Source: Bordetella genomosp. 13
GTDB taxonomy: Bacteria; Pseudomonadota; Gammaproteobacteria; Burkholderiales; Burkholderiaceae_B
Length of the DNA stretch: 64,000 bases
Assembly: GCF_007679965.1 (NCBI RefSeq)
Contig: NZ_VEHL01000003.1
Coordinates: forward strand, 372,001 to 436,000
Direction: 5' to 3'
The notes under the pieces are model-generated. The model ran no database searches, was not told the origin of the DNA, and saw only the letters and a program-made list of their open reading frames with translations. The translations under genes were made by a program, and so were the position numbers. Of this stretch, positions 8,843-16,254 are shown one piece after another. Numbering within the stretch: the stretch's first letter is position 1; the number at the start of each line of letters is the position of its first letter.

Positions 8843-9259
8843 TCAGGCGCGGGGGCTGGTCGCTTGGTGGAAGTGTTCCATGGCCGGGCCGGGCATGAAG
8901 TCCTCCAGCTCGCCGACGCGGCGGACTTCGATGGCGCAAGGCCGGCCCGGGCCGCGCGGGTTGGGATAGCGCTTGCTCCATTCCAGGGCTTCCTCGCGCG
9001 TGCGGACCTGGATGAGGGTGTAGCCGGCGATCAGGTCCTCGCCCTCGGCGAAAGGGCCGTCCGTCACGCGGCGGCGGTCCTCGCCGTCGTACTGGACGCG
9101 CCAGCCTTCGGCGCTGCTTCGCAGGCCCGCGGCGTCCAGCAGCACGCCGGCGCGCGCCAGTTCGTCGTGATAGGCGGCCATGGCCGCCAGCAGGGGTTCG
9201 CCGGGCAGGGCGCCCGCCTCGCTGTCGGCGCTGGCCTTGACGATGATCATGTAGCGCAT
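8843..9259 (-). CDS. YCII-related (DGPF domain) protein, copy 1
   Basis: 138 residues. The MRYMIIVKAS start and the internal DGPFAEGEDLIAGYTLIQV segment define the DGPF/YciI-like family. The start ATG at 9259 is fixed by AGGAG eight bases upstream; a longer open frame beginning at 9301 has no such site. DGPF proteins are the conserved companions of ECF42 sigma factors and have been proposed to take part in signal sensing or oxidation chemistry; their reaction is unknown. It is 23 bases from the VOC gene, consistent with one transcript running into the sigma gene. Confidence 0.9.
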   Translation of the reverse strand: MRYMIIVKASADSEAGALPGEPLLAAMAAYHDELARAGVLLDAAGLRSSAEGWRVQYDGEDRRRVTDGPFAEGEDLIAGYTLIQVRTREEALEWSKRYPNPRGPGRPCAIEVRRVGELEDFMPGPAMEHFHQATSPRA

Positions 9260-9371
9260 GTCGATCTCCTGGGGGATGGGCCGCGGCATCGCGGCGTTCA
9301 TGAGGACGACGAACGGCCCGCGCGCGGATCGACATGCTCGTCGACGAATCAGGGAAACCCCTGATCGGCCG

Positions 9372-9725
9372 TTATTCGAAACAGGGCGCCAGCCTGCGCA
9401 CCTCGACCGTGGCCCACTGGGCGGCCGGGCATTCCTGCGCGATGGCGATGGCTTCCTCGCGCGTGACGTCCTGCAGCAGGAAGAAGCCGCCGATCATCTC
9501 CTTGGCTTCGGCATAGGGACCATCCAGCAGGGTCGGGCGGCCCTCGCGCGTCTGCACGCGCACGCTCTCGCCGGTCGAGGCCAGCGAGCGGGCGTCCGCC
9601 AGCTTGCCGCGCGCGTGCAGCGCTTCACCGAACCGGACCATGGCGGCGTAGGCCTCGCGGCCCTGTTCTTCATCGCGCTCGGCGCGCTGGCCGACGGGTT
9701 CGACGATAAGCAGCATGTACGACAT
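9372..9725 (-). CDS. YCII-related (DGPF domain) protein, copy 2
   Basis: 117 residues, starting MSYMLLIVEP and carrying the variant motif LLDGPYAEAKEMIGGFFLL, so Tyr replaces Phe in DGPF. It is shorter than and clearly diverged from copy 1. The two copies are separated by 112 bases, so they may be co-transcribed or the second may have its own promoter. It is the promoter-proximal gene of the four-gene ECF42 group. The frame is open back to 9866, but the conserved start is the ATG at 9725, with GGAGCTTCC upstream. Confidence 0.9.
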   Translation of the reverse strand: MSYMLLIVEPVGQRAERDEEQGREAYAAMVRFGEALHARGKLADARSLASTGESVRVQTREGRPTLLDGPYAEAKEMIGGFFLLQDVTREEAIAIAQECPAAQWATVEVRRLAPCFE

Positions 9726-9970
9726 GGAAGCTCCAACGGGGTCGCCGGGCGCCGGGGCGGCGTGCGGCATGGTCTCTGGCGGGTTGTACGCCGGCCGGCT
9801 GGACGGACGCAAGAGGGCGTTGCGGCATGGGACGGGGCAGATGCGTCCTGTGAGCTGCCTAAGCATATAACCATAAATTATTATTTCTTTTTATTACCTT
9901 CCTTAGAATCATAAGAAATCAAGAGCCACGCCCGTGCCTGGCCCATTTCATCCGCATTAGGAAAAGAATC
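9726..9970. promoter_or_regulatory. AT-rich divergent promoter region before the second ABC importer
   Basis: Most of this gap is ordinary GC-rich DNA, but 9860-9930 is strikingly AT-rich (CATATAACCATAAATTATT, then ATTTCTTTTTATTACC and ATCATAAGAAATC). It lies 40-110 bases before the binding-protein gene and must hold its promoter. AT-rich ATAA/TTAT clusters like this are known upstream of sulfonate and sulfate-starvation genes bound by CysB-type LysR regulators, which would suit an SsuABC-like importer. That link is inference; I could not define a unique operator. Confidence 0.5.
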
Positions 9971-10993
9971 ATGTTGCGCAAGTTGTACGCCGCCGCGCTG
10001 CTGGCCGCAGGCCTGGCCAGCTTCTCCACCGCCGCGCCGGCCGCCGGTCCCGTTCTGGAGATCGGCTATCTGCCCATCCTGCCCGATGCCCAGCTGTTCG
10101 TGGCGCTGGAGAACGGCACGCTGCAACCGGCCGGCGCGCCCGCGCCCAAGCTGGTGTCGTTCCAGAGCGGTCCGGCGATGACGCAGGCGCTGATCGCGGG
10201 CCAGCTGGACGTGGCCTACGTGGGCATCGGCCCGGTGCTGGTGGCGCGCGCCAAGGGCGCCGACATCAAGGTCGTGGCCTCCAACATCGTCGAGCAGGTC
10301 AGCGTGCTGGCGCTGGGCGAGCTGGCGCCGTACTTCGCGTCGGGCGAGCCCTCGACCGCGTTCGCGCGCTTCGCCAAGGACAAGGGCCGCAAGGCCCGCA
10401 TCGCCAGCTATCCCAAGGGCGCGGTGCCCGAGGCGGCGCTGCAGCACTGGATCCGCAAGGAACTGAAGGCCAACCCCGCCGACATCGACTTCGTCTACCA
10501 GGGGGAGGCGCAGATCCAGCAGTCGCTGATGACCGGCGCCATCGACGGCGGCGCGGTGCTCGAGCCCACCACCAGCGCCGTGCAGCGGCGTGTGCCCGAG
10601 GCGCGCGTGGTGGCGCGCGGGTCTCAGCTGTTCCCCAAGCAGCCCGGCGCCGTGCTGGTCGTGCGCGAGAAGCTGATCGCGCAGCATCCCGAGCTGGTGC
10701 AGCAACTGGTGCGCGCGCAGATCGACGCCAGCACGCTGCTGCGCGACGATCCGGCCAAGGCCGCGGGCTACGTGCAGAAGTACGTGGGCGGCGGCCGCCT
10801 GGATCCGGAACTGGTGCAGCAGGCCATCCGCAATTCGCGAGACCAGTTCGAGGCCGATCCGCGCGTCATCGTCAAGCCCACCGGACAGCTGCAGGACTTC
10901 CAGGCCGAACTGGGCACGCAGGCCGAACGCGCCGACGTCGCGCAGTTGTTCGAGCCCCGCTTCTACGAAGCCGCGGCGAAGGCCGCGAAATGA
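9971..10993 (+). CDS. ABC transporter substrate-binding protein, SsuA/TauA-like
   Basis: 340 residues. Signal peptide MLRKLYAAALLAAGLASF with cleavage after an APAA-type site, then the family strand LEIGYLPILPDAQLFVALE. The segment LIAGQLDVAYVGIGPVLVARA is the canonical second strand-helix of NMT1/SsuA-type binding proteins. GGAAAAGAATC before the ATG gives a weak ribosome site. The gene ends in an ATGA overlap with the permease, so binding protein, channel and ATPase are made from one message. It is not close enough to the 195-1184 protein to be a recent duplicate. Substrate likely a sulfonate or sulfur compound, by context only. Confidence 0.88.
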   Translation: MLRKLYAAALLAAGLASFSTAAPAAGPVLEIGYLPILPDAQLFVALENGTLQPAGAPAPKLVSFQSGPAMTQALIAGQLDVAYVGIGPVLVARAKGADIKVVASNIVEQVSVLALGELAPYFASGEPSTAFARFAKDKGRKARIASYPKGAVPEAALQHWIRKELKANPADIDFVYQGEAQIQQSLMTGAIDGGAVLEPTTSAVQRRVPEARVVARGSQLFPKQPGAVLVVREKLIAQHPELVQQLVRAQIDASTLLRDDPAKAAGYVQKYVGGGRLDPELVQQAIRNSRDQFEADPRVIVKPTGQLQDFQAELGTQAERADVAQLFEPRFYEAAAKAAK

Positions 10994-11805
10994 CCCAGGC
11001 CGCCGCCACGCTGGCGCGCGAGGCCACTGCCGCCGCGACCACGGCGCCGCGGCTGCCCGGCTTGCGCCGCGCCTTGTACGGACTGTTGGGCATCGCCCTG
11101 TTCGTGGCCTTCTGGAAGGCCGCGCTGGCCTGGGAATGGGCGCCGCGCGGCACCTTGCCTGATCCCTTCGGCCTGCCGGGCGCGCTGCTGCGCGAGTGGC
11201 AGTCGGGCCGGCTGTGGCCGGCCGCGCTGTCCAGCCTGGTCCATTATTTCTGGGGCCTGTCGCTGGGCACGGTGCTGGGCTTTTCCTTCGGGCTGGCCGC
11301 GGCCACGCTGCGCCGCTTCGACATGCTGCAGGCCTGGCTGGTGCGCGTGCTGCGGCCGATCCCGCCGCTGGCGTGGGTCGTGTTCGCCATCGCCTGGTTC
11401 AAGGTCAGCCATGCCGGCGCCGCCTTCGTCATCGCCATCGGCGTGTTCTGGCTGAACTACTTCGCCACCTACGCGGCGGTGCGCAACGTCGAGCCGCGTT
11501 TCTACGAACTGGCGCGCGCCTTCGGCCACGGCGGCTATGCCGCCCGCGCCTGGACGGTGACGCTGCCGGCCATCGCGCCGGGCGCCCTGGCGGGCGTGCG
11601 GGCCGGCATCGGCCAGGCCTGGATGACGCTGATCGCGGCCGAACTGCTGGGCGTGCCCGGCATGGGCCAGGAAATGAACGCGGCGGCGGGCGTGGGCGCC
11701 TACGACGTGGTGGTGGTCTACATGCTGGCGATCTCGCTGGTGTACACGCTGTGCGACCTGGTGTTCGTGCAGGCCGAGAAGAGGGTGCTGCAATGGCGTC
11801 CGTGA
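10990..11805 (+). CDS. ABC transporter permease, SsuC-like
   Basis: 271 residues, with about six membrane segments (first: LLGIALFVAFWKAALAWEW). The EAA-type coupling loop is RFYELARAFGHGGYAARAWT followed by LPAIAPGALAGVRAG. It overlaps the binding-protein gene by four bases and the ATPase start by 13 bases, so the three proteins are tightly coupled. The N-terminal 25 residues are alanine- and threonine-rich and probably cytoplasmic. Confidence 0.9.
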   Translation: MTQAAATLAREATAAATTAPRLPGLRRALYGLLGIALFVAFWKAALAWEWAPRGTLPDPFGLPGALLREWQSGRLWPAALSSLVHYFWGLSLGTVLGFSFGLAAATLRRFDMLQAWLVRVLRPIPPLAWVVFAIAWFKVSHAGAAFVIAIGVFWLNYFATYAAVRNVEPRFYELARAFGHGGYAARAWTVTLPAIAPGALAGVRAGIGQAWMTLIAAELLGVPGMGQEMNAAAGVGAYDVVVVYMLAISLVYTLCDLVFVQAEKRVLQWRP

Positions 11806-12533
11806 TGGCTTTCGACGATTTCTCGTACACGCATCCCGGCGCCGACGCGCCGGTGATCCGCGGGCTGACGCTGGACATCGAGGCGGGCAGCTTCGTGGCG
11901 GTGGTGGGCGGGTCCGGCGTAGGCAAGTCCACGCTGCTGCGCGCCGCCGCGGGCCTGACCGAGCCGGGCGGCGGCACGGTGCGTTTCCATGGCACCGGCG
12001 CGGCCGACCGCCGGCCGCGCGCGGTGGTGTTCCAGGACGGCCGGCTGATGCCGTGGCGTCGCGTCGATGCCAACGTGGCGTATGGCCTGGAAGGCCTGGC
12101 GCTGTCCAGGCCCGAGCGGCAGCAGCGCGTGCGCGCGGCGCTGGCCCTGACCGGCATGGCCGCCTTCGAGCGCCGCTGGCCCCACCAGCTGTCCGGCGGA
12201 CAGGCGCAGCGCGTGGGCATCGCCCGCGCCCTGGCCGTCAAGCCCGACCTGCTGCTGATGGACGAACCCTTCAGCGCGGTCGACGCCATCACGCGCCGCA
12301 ATCTGCAGACCGAGCTGATCCGCGTGTGGGAAGCCTCGGGCGCGGCCATCCTGTTCGTCACGCACGACATCGAGGAGGCCGTGTTCCTGGCCGACCGCGT
12401 GGTCGTGCTGGGCGGGCATCCGGCCTCGGTCGTCGGCACACTGGACATCGCCGAGCCGCGCCCGCGTTCGCGGGTCGGCGCGTCCTTCGCGCGCGACGTC
12501 GCGACCGTCACCGAGCTGCTGCAGAATGCCTGA
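11793..12533 (+). CDS. ABC transporter ATP-binding protein, SsuB/TauB-like
   Basis: 246 residues. Walker A GGSGVGKST, Q-loop VVFQDGRLMPW, signature LSGGQAQRVGIARAL and Walker B LLLMDEPFSAVD are all intact, with the switch His in VTHDIEEAV. I chose the ATG at 11793 because GAGGG lies 7 bases upstream, although a second ATG at 11805 overlaps the permease stop as TGATG and could also serve. Partner of the permease and binding protein just upstream; coupled to the DsrE-like gene downstream by an 8-base overlap. Confidence 0.9.
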   Translation: MASVMAFDDFSYTHPGADAPVIRGLTLDIEAGSFVAVVGGSGVGKSTLLRAAAGLTEPGGGTVRFHGTGAADRRPRAVVFQDGRLMPWRRVDANVAYGLEGLALSRPERQQRVRAALALTGMAAFERRWPHQLSGGQAQRVGIARALAVKPDLLLMDEPFSAVDAITRRNLQTELIRVWEASGAAILFVTHDIEEAVFLADRVVVLGGHPASVVGTLDIAEPRPRSRVGASFARDVATVTELLQNA

Positions 12534-12834
12534 TACCCAGCCCGTCCGCCTGTTGATCCACGCCCCGACGCCCGAGGCGCTGCAGCGCGCGCGCCGCAAT
12601 GCGGCCAACCTGTTGAAGGCCGAGCCTTCGGCGCAATTCGAGATCGTGGTCAACGCGGGCGCGGTGGCCGCCGCGCTGGCCCAGCCGGATGCCACGGACG
12701 CGCATCTGGCGGTGTGCGCCAACACGCTGGCCGCGGCGGGCCTGCAGGCGCCGGAAGGGCTTGCGGTAGTGCCTGCCGCGGTGCTGCACCTCGCGCGGCG
12801 GCAGCAGGAAGGCTGGGCGTATATAAGGGCGTGA
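12526..12834 (+). CDS. DsrE/DsrF-like small protein
   Basis: 102 residues with the alternating pattern of a small Rossmann-like DsrE domain: a first strand VRLLIHAPTP, a helix ALQRARRNAANLL, a strand FEIVVNAGAVAAAL, then AHLAVCANTLAAAGL, where the Cys falls at the position used for sulfur relay in DsrE and TusD. Family assignment rests on this pattern, so I hold it with moderate confidence. The ATG lies inside the last codons of the ATPase gene (8-base overlap), making it part of the importer operon. This supports a sulfur-containing substrate, with the protein perhaps handling sulfur released from it. Confidence 0.7.
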   Translation: MPDTQPVRLLIHAPTPEALQRARRNAANLLKAEPSAQFEIVVNAGAVAAALAQPDATDAHLAVCANTLAAAGLQAPEGLAVVPAAVLHLARRQQEGWAYIRA

Positions 12835-12847
12835 GCCTGCAAGGGTC

Positions 12848-12879
12848 TGAGCCGACAGGGGCCCGAGCCGACAGGGGCC
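12848..12879. repeat. Two tandem copies of a 16-bp unit
   Basis: The unit YGAGCCGACAGGGGCC occurs at 12848-12863 and again at 12864-12879, and the next bases (TGAGCC) begin a third copy. It lies between the stop of the DsrE-like gene and the LexA-like box. No hairpin with a T-run follows, so I do not call it a terminator. Confidence 0.8.
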
Positions 12880-12907
12880 TGAGCCCGCCGTGCCGTAACG
12901 GTGTATG

Positions 12908-12923
12908 CTGTGTTTTTATACAG
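12908..12923. promoter_or_regulatory. LexA (SOS) box candidate upstream of the HD-domain gene
   Basis: The 16-base sequence CTGTGTTTTTATACAG matches the LexA consensus CTGT-N8-ACAG at every fixed position, with the usual AT-rich centre, in otherwise GC-rich DNA. It is 93 bases before the ATG of the HD-domain gene and far from any minus-strand start, so that gene is its natural target. TATACA inside the site could serve as part of a -10 element, which would put LexA directly over the promoter. Confidence 0.6.
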
Positions 12924-13016
12924 CTATCCGCGATCGCCGACCGCGCGCGCTGCGTCCTGCGCCAAGTGTGCAAGTGCGCCGGGTAGCGCCGGGCCTATCC
13001 GCCAGAACAATTCCTC

Positions 13017-13676
13017 ATGCACACCGAATCCCCCGACTGGACCGCCCGCTTCATCGCCATCGCCGCCGAGCAGGCCGATGGCGATGGCGCGCACGACCTG
13101 AACCACCTGCACCGCGTCTGGCACGTGGCCGCCACGCTGCTGGAGGACCACCCCGAAGCCGATGCGCTGGCGGTGCAGGCCGCTTGCTACCTGCACGACC
13201 TGGTCAACCTGCCCAAGAACCACCCCGAACGTGCCCAGGCCTCGCGCATGGCGGCCGAACTGGCGCGCCGCAAGCTGGCCGACGCGGGCTTTCCCGCCGG
13301 CAAGCTGCCCGTGGTGTGCCACGCCATCGAAGCGCACAGCTATTCCGCCGGCATCGCGCCGCGCACCATCGAGGCCAGCATCGTGCAGGACGCCGATCGG
13401 CTGGATGCGCTGGGGGCGGTGGGGCTGGCGCGGCTGTTCTACACGGCCGGGCGCATGGGATCGGCGTTCGCGCATCCCTCGGATCCGCTTGGCCGCGCGC
13501 GCGAGCTGGATGACCAGGCCTACGCGCTGGACCACATCGAACGCAAGCTGGCCGGGCTGCCGGCCTCGATGCAGACCGAGGCCGCGCGCCGGCTGGGCGA
13601 GCAGCGGGTGGCCTGGCTGCGGGAGTTCCGCGATACGTTCGTGGCGGAATGGGGGCAGCCGGACATGGCGGCCTGA
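13017..13676 (+). CDS. HD-domain phosphohydrolase
   Basis: 219 residues. The metal-binding HD pattern is complete: the first His in HDLNHLHRVWHVA (about residue 24), the HD pair in CYLHDLVNLPKNHPE (about residue 60), further His in VVCHAIEAHSYS, and the distal Asp in VQDADRLDALGAVG. This is the YedJ/YfbR-like group of small HD hydrolases that act on nucleotides or other phosphoesters. The ATG at 13017 is followed directly by the conserved region. A LexA box match lies in the promoter region, so damage-inducible expression is possible and would suggest nucleotide-pool or nucleic-acid-linked work. Substrate unknown. Confidence 0.88.
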   Translation: MHTESPDWTARFIAIAAEQADGDGAHDLNHLHRVWHVAATLLEDHPEADALAVQAACYLHDLVNLPKNHPERAQASRMAAELARRKLADAGFPAGKLPVVCHAIEAHSYSAGIAPRTIEASIVQDADRLDALGAVGLARLFYTAGRMGSAFAHPSDPLGRARELDDQAYALDHIERKLAGLPASMQTEAARRLGEQRVAWLREFRDTFVAEWGQPDMAA

Positions 13677-13769
13677 ACCTTGGTAGCGGCGCCGCCGGGC
13701 AGCGAGACCTGGCGGGCAAGCGCGGATACGTGTCCGCGCATGTGGCTCTTGCGAAGCCGCGATCGCGTT

Positions 13770-14078
13770 CTAGATCTTGCGCTTCGGCGACGCTGATGGT
13801 GGTCTGAGTGGCAGCATGGCGTTCATTTTCGCCGCCCGCTTGACCGCGGGAAATCCGTCGACGACGGCCTGGGCCTGCGCAGCCGCTTCGGCATGATCGC
13901 AGCAATAGCGGAAGCGGAACAGTTCGGCCGGCTGGCCGGAATCGGCGCCTGCCTAGTCATGGATCGGCTGCAGCGTGGCGGCGGCCCGGTCCAGACGATG
14001 CGCGGCAGGCGGCGTGCCGTCACCCCACGCCCATGCGGCAAAGCGGCGGTAGATTTCCAGCGCTTCGTCTTCGGTCAT
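13770..14078 (-). pseudogene. Small gene interrupted by an in-frame amber codon
   Basis: Reading from the ATG at 14078, which has a strong GGGAGG site eight bases upstream, gives 41 codons starting MTEDEALEIYRRFAAWAWGD. A single TAG at 13953-13955 is followed in the same frame by 60 more sense codons that look coding (segment ELFRFRYCCDHAEAAAQAQA, then a basic tail) up to a TAG at 13770-13772. Without the amber codon the product would be 102 residues. One base change would restore it: GAG and CAG are both one step from TAG. I do not recognise the family. It could be a recent pseudogene, a sequencing error, or a true 41-residue peptide. Confidence 0.55.
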
Positions 14079-14107
14079 CAGGCCTCCCTTTCCCATGGAG
14101 CGCTGCG

Positions 14108-15079
14108 CTATCGGGCCTTTTCCACGGCGCCATGCGCCGGCTCGACGCTCGATGCCTTGGCCGTATCCGCCGGATTCGCCGCGCTTTCGCCTTCCTTCGG
14201 CGCCATCCGCATGATCAACTCCACGCGCCGATTCGCCGCGCGGCCCTGGGCCGTGTCGTTCGGCGACAGCGGGTGCGTGTCGGCGTAGCCCACGGCCCGC
14301 AGGCGGCTGCCGTCCACGCCGTCGCGCACCAGTTCGCGCAGCACGCTGGTGGCGCGACTGGTGGACAGTTCCCAGTTGGACGGGAACTGGCGCGTCTGGA
14401 TGGGCACGTTGTCGCTATGGCCCTCGATGGACAGCGGGTGATTGCTGCGATTGACCACGCCGGCCAGCTTCCTGATCAGGCCCAGCCCGGTAGGACTGAG
14501 CGCCGCCTGGCCCGACGGGAACAGCAGCTCGGTGCTGATGCGGAAGCTGACCGACTGGCTGTTGACCACCACCTGGATGGAATCGCCCAGGTCGCCCAGG
14601 CCCATCTCGTCGATGGACGGCGGAGGGGCGGGGGCCGGCACCATGGGGCCGGTGGCGGCGCTTGCGGCGGGCTCGTGCTCCGGCGCCGCGGGCGCGGCGG
14701 CCGGATCGGGCAGGTGCGCCCATTCGGCGGGAATGGCCGGCAGGTCGTCCAGCCGCGCGACCTCGCCCTGGTAGGCGGGCAGCCCGCCGCGGGCCACGGA
14801 GCCCACCACGGCGACCGGCTGGTCGCGCGTGGTGTGCCAGCCGTACATGCGCGTCACGCCCAGCATCACCACCAGCATGGCCAGCAGCAGCGTCAGCAGG
14901 TCCAGGTAGGTGATGAGCCAGTTGTCGGGCTCGTGGTCGACCGCCTCGGGCACGTGCCAGCGCGCGAAGCGGTCGGCGTTCTGGCGGTTGGCGCGCGTCA
15001 GCGGCGAGGTGCGGCGGCGCTCGGCGCGGCGGCGCTCCTCGATCAGGTCGGCCAGCGAGGGCCGTGCCGCGCCGCTCAT
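14108..15079 (-). CDS. MotB/OmpA-family stator-like protein
   Basis: 323 residues. A cytoplasmic basic N-terminus (to residue 52) precedes one membrane helix, NWLITYLDLLTLLLAMLVVM, with the proton-binding Asp at about residue 60, as in MotB/PomB plug-and-channel helices. A proline/alanine-rich linker (about residues 115-160) leads to an OmpA-like peptidoglycan-binding domain with the motifs IEGHSDNVPI and the LSTSRATSVLRELV to GYADTHPL block. It is translationally coupled to the MotA-like gene (overlap 15076-15079). No other flagellar gene is nearby, so it may be an auxiliary stator or another proton-driven envelope machine. Confidence 0.88.
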   Translation of the reverse strand: MSGAARPSLADLIEERRRAERRRTSPLTRANRQNADRFARWHVPEAVDHEPDNWLITYLDLLTLLLAMLVVMLGVTRMYGWHTTRDQPVAVVGSVARGGLPAYQGEVARLDDLPAIPAEWAHLPDPAAAPAAPEHEPAASAATGPMVPAPAPPPSIDEMGLGDLGDSIQVVVNSQSVSFRISTELLFPSGQAALSPTGLGLIRKLAGVVNRSNHPLSIEGHSDNVPIQTRQFPSNWELSTSRATSVLRELVRDGVDGSRLRAVGYADTHPLSPNDTAQGRAANRRVELIMRMAPKEGESAANPADTAKASSVEPAHGAVEKAR

Positions 15080-15927
15080 TGCCGCGCCGCCGCCTTGAGG
15101 GGGGCGGGCGCCGCGGAGGGCGCGCGGCGCGGCGCGGGCTTGGGCTCGGGCTGGCCGCCGTCGTAGACCTCGTCCTCGACCTGCAGCATGAAGGAGTTCA
15201 GCGTCTCGCGCACGACGGCGGGGCCGCGGCGCTCGCACATCATCGAGATGCCCTGCAGCACCATGTTCAGCAGCGTGACGCGCCGCTCGGTGCGGCGCTC
15301 GAGCTTGACCGCGACCGGCTTGCACAGCAGGTTGGCCAGCAGCAGGCCGTAGAAGGTGGTCATCAGCGCCACGGCCAGGTGCCGCGCGATGGCATCCATG
15401 GCGCCGTCGCCCAGCACCGACATCAGGTTGATCAGGCCGACCAGCGTGCCCAGCATGCCGAAGGCCGGCGCGAAGCTGGCCATGGTGCGGAACAGCTGGG
15501 CCTCGGCCTGTTCGCGGGCGCGCATGCGCGCGATGCGCCATTGCAGCAGCTCGATGATCTGTTCTTCGGGCGTGTTGTCGATGATCAGCTGCACGCCGGT
15601 GCGCAGGAAGGGGTTGGAGACCTTCTTCAGCGCCTGTTCGACCTTGTGCACGTCGTTGTTCATCCAGAGTTGCGACATGGCGACCAGTTCGTCGATGTCG
15701 CGCTGGGTGTCCAGGCGGTCGTTGCGGAACACGGTGCGCAGCAGCGGTGGGATGCGGCGGATCTCGGACAGCGGATAGGCGATGAACAGCGCGGCGCAGG
15801 TGCCGCCCAGCACGATGGCCAGGCCGGGCAGGTTCAGGTAGGCCAGCGAGTCGATGGCCGAGAAGGCGACGACCAGGACCAGCGTGACGACGCCGAGCAG
15901 CAGGCCGATGAGGGTGGAGAGGTTCAT
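15076..15927 (-). CDS. MotA/PomA-like stator (MotA/TolQ/ExbB proton channel family)
   Basis: 283 residues with four membrane helices: two at the N-terminus (LIGLLLGVVTLVLVVAF; LPGLAIVLGGTCAALFIAY), a cytoplasmic loop with charged residues that in MotA contact the rotor, and two C-terminal helices (FAPAFGMLGTLVGLINLMSV; LAVALMTTFYGLLLANLL) carrying the conserved proton-channel Pro/Thr region. The C-terminal 40 residues are a proline-, alanine- and lysine-rich tail. It forms the stator with the downstream MotB-like protein. Preceded by a candidate promoter. Confidence 0.9.
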   Translation of the reverse strand: MNLSTLIGLLLGVVTLVLVVAFSAIDSLAYLNLPGLAIVLGGTCAALFIAYPLSEIRRIPPLLRTVFRNDRLDTQRDIDELVAMSQLWMNNDVHKVEQALKKVSNPFLRTGVQLIIDNTPEEQIIELLQWRIARMRAREQAEAQLFRTMASFAPAFGMLGTLVGLINLMSVLGDGAMDAIARHLAVALMTTFYGLLLANLLCKPVAVKLERRTERRVTLLNMVLQGISMMCERRGPAVVRETLNSFMLQVEDEVYDGGQPEPKPAPRRAPSAAPAPLKAAARQ

Positions 15928-16254
15928 GAATTCAGGCCCTGAGAGGGTAGCGCGGGGGAGGCGGCGGGCAAGGGCCCGTGGCGCAAGGCACCCGGCCGGA
16001 AGATTCTAGCCACGGGGGCGGGCGTCCAATCGACCGAAAAACGGCCGAAAACCTCAGGTTTGGGGCGGGCTTGCCGTTAACTTCGGGTTCTGGGGCGGGG
16101 CGATGGGCCTGGGGCGGCCGGAGCGCGGGCGCCGTTGCGATACGGCACCGATATTCCGCCCAGCGGCAGCCGGCGCGGCCTTCCGCGGGCGGGCATGAGA
16201 TCATCGTGGATTGAGCCGGCTCCCTTGGGCCGGCGGATTTCCCCGGAGCAACAC
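15928..16254. promoter_or_regulatory. Divergent region between the MotA-like and NYN genes
   Basis: 327 bases without a gene. On the minus strand a candidate sigma-70 promoter for the stator pair reads TTGGAC (16024-16029), a 15-base spacer, then TAGAAT (16003-16008), about 70 bases before the MotA start; the spacer is short of the 17-base optimum. I see no flagellar sigma-28 type promoter. A GCCGG/CCGGC hairpin (16214-16233) lies just before the ribosome site CCGGAG of the NYN gene and could affect its translation. Confidence 0.4.

Noticed and set aside
195..10993. The two SsuA-like binding proteins as a recent duplication
   Set aside because: Their sequences differ throughout and the operons have different gene order (regulator-ATPase-permease-binding protein versus binding protein-permease-ATPase).
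12835..12907. Terminator or CRISPR-like repeat after the DsrE gene
   Set aside because: Only two full direct copies, no spacers, no hairpin with a T-run.
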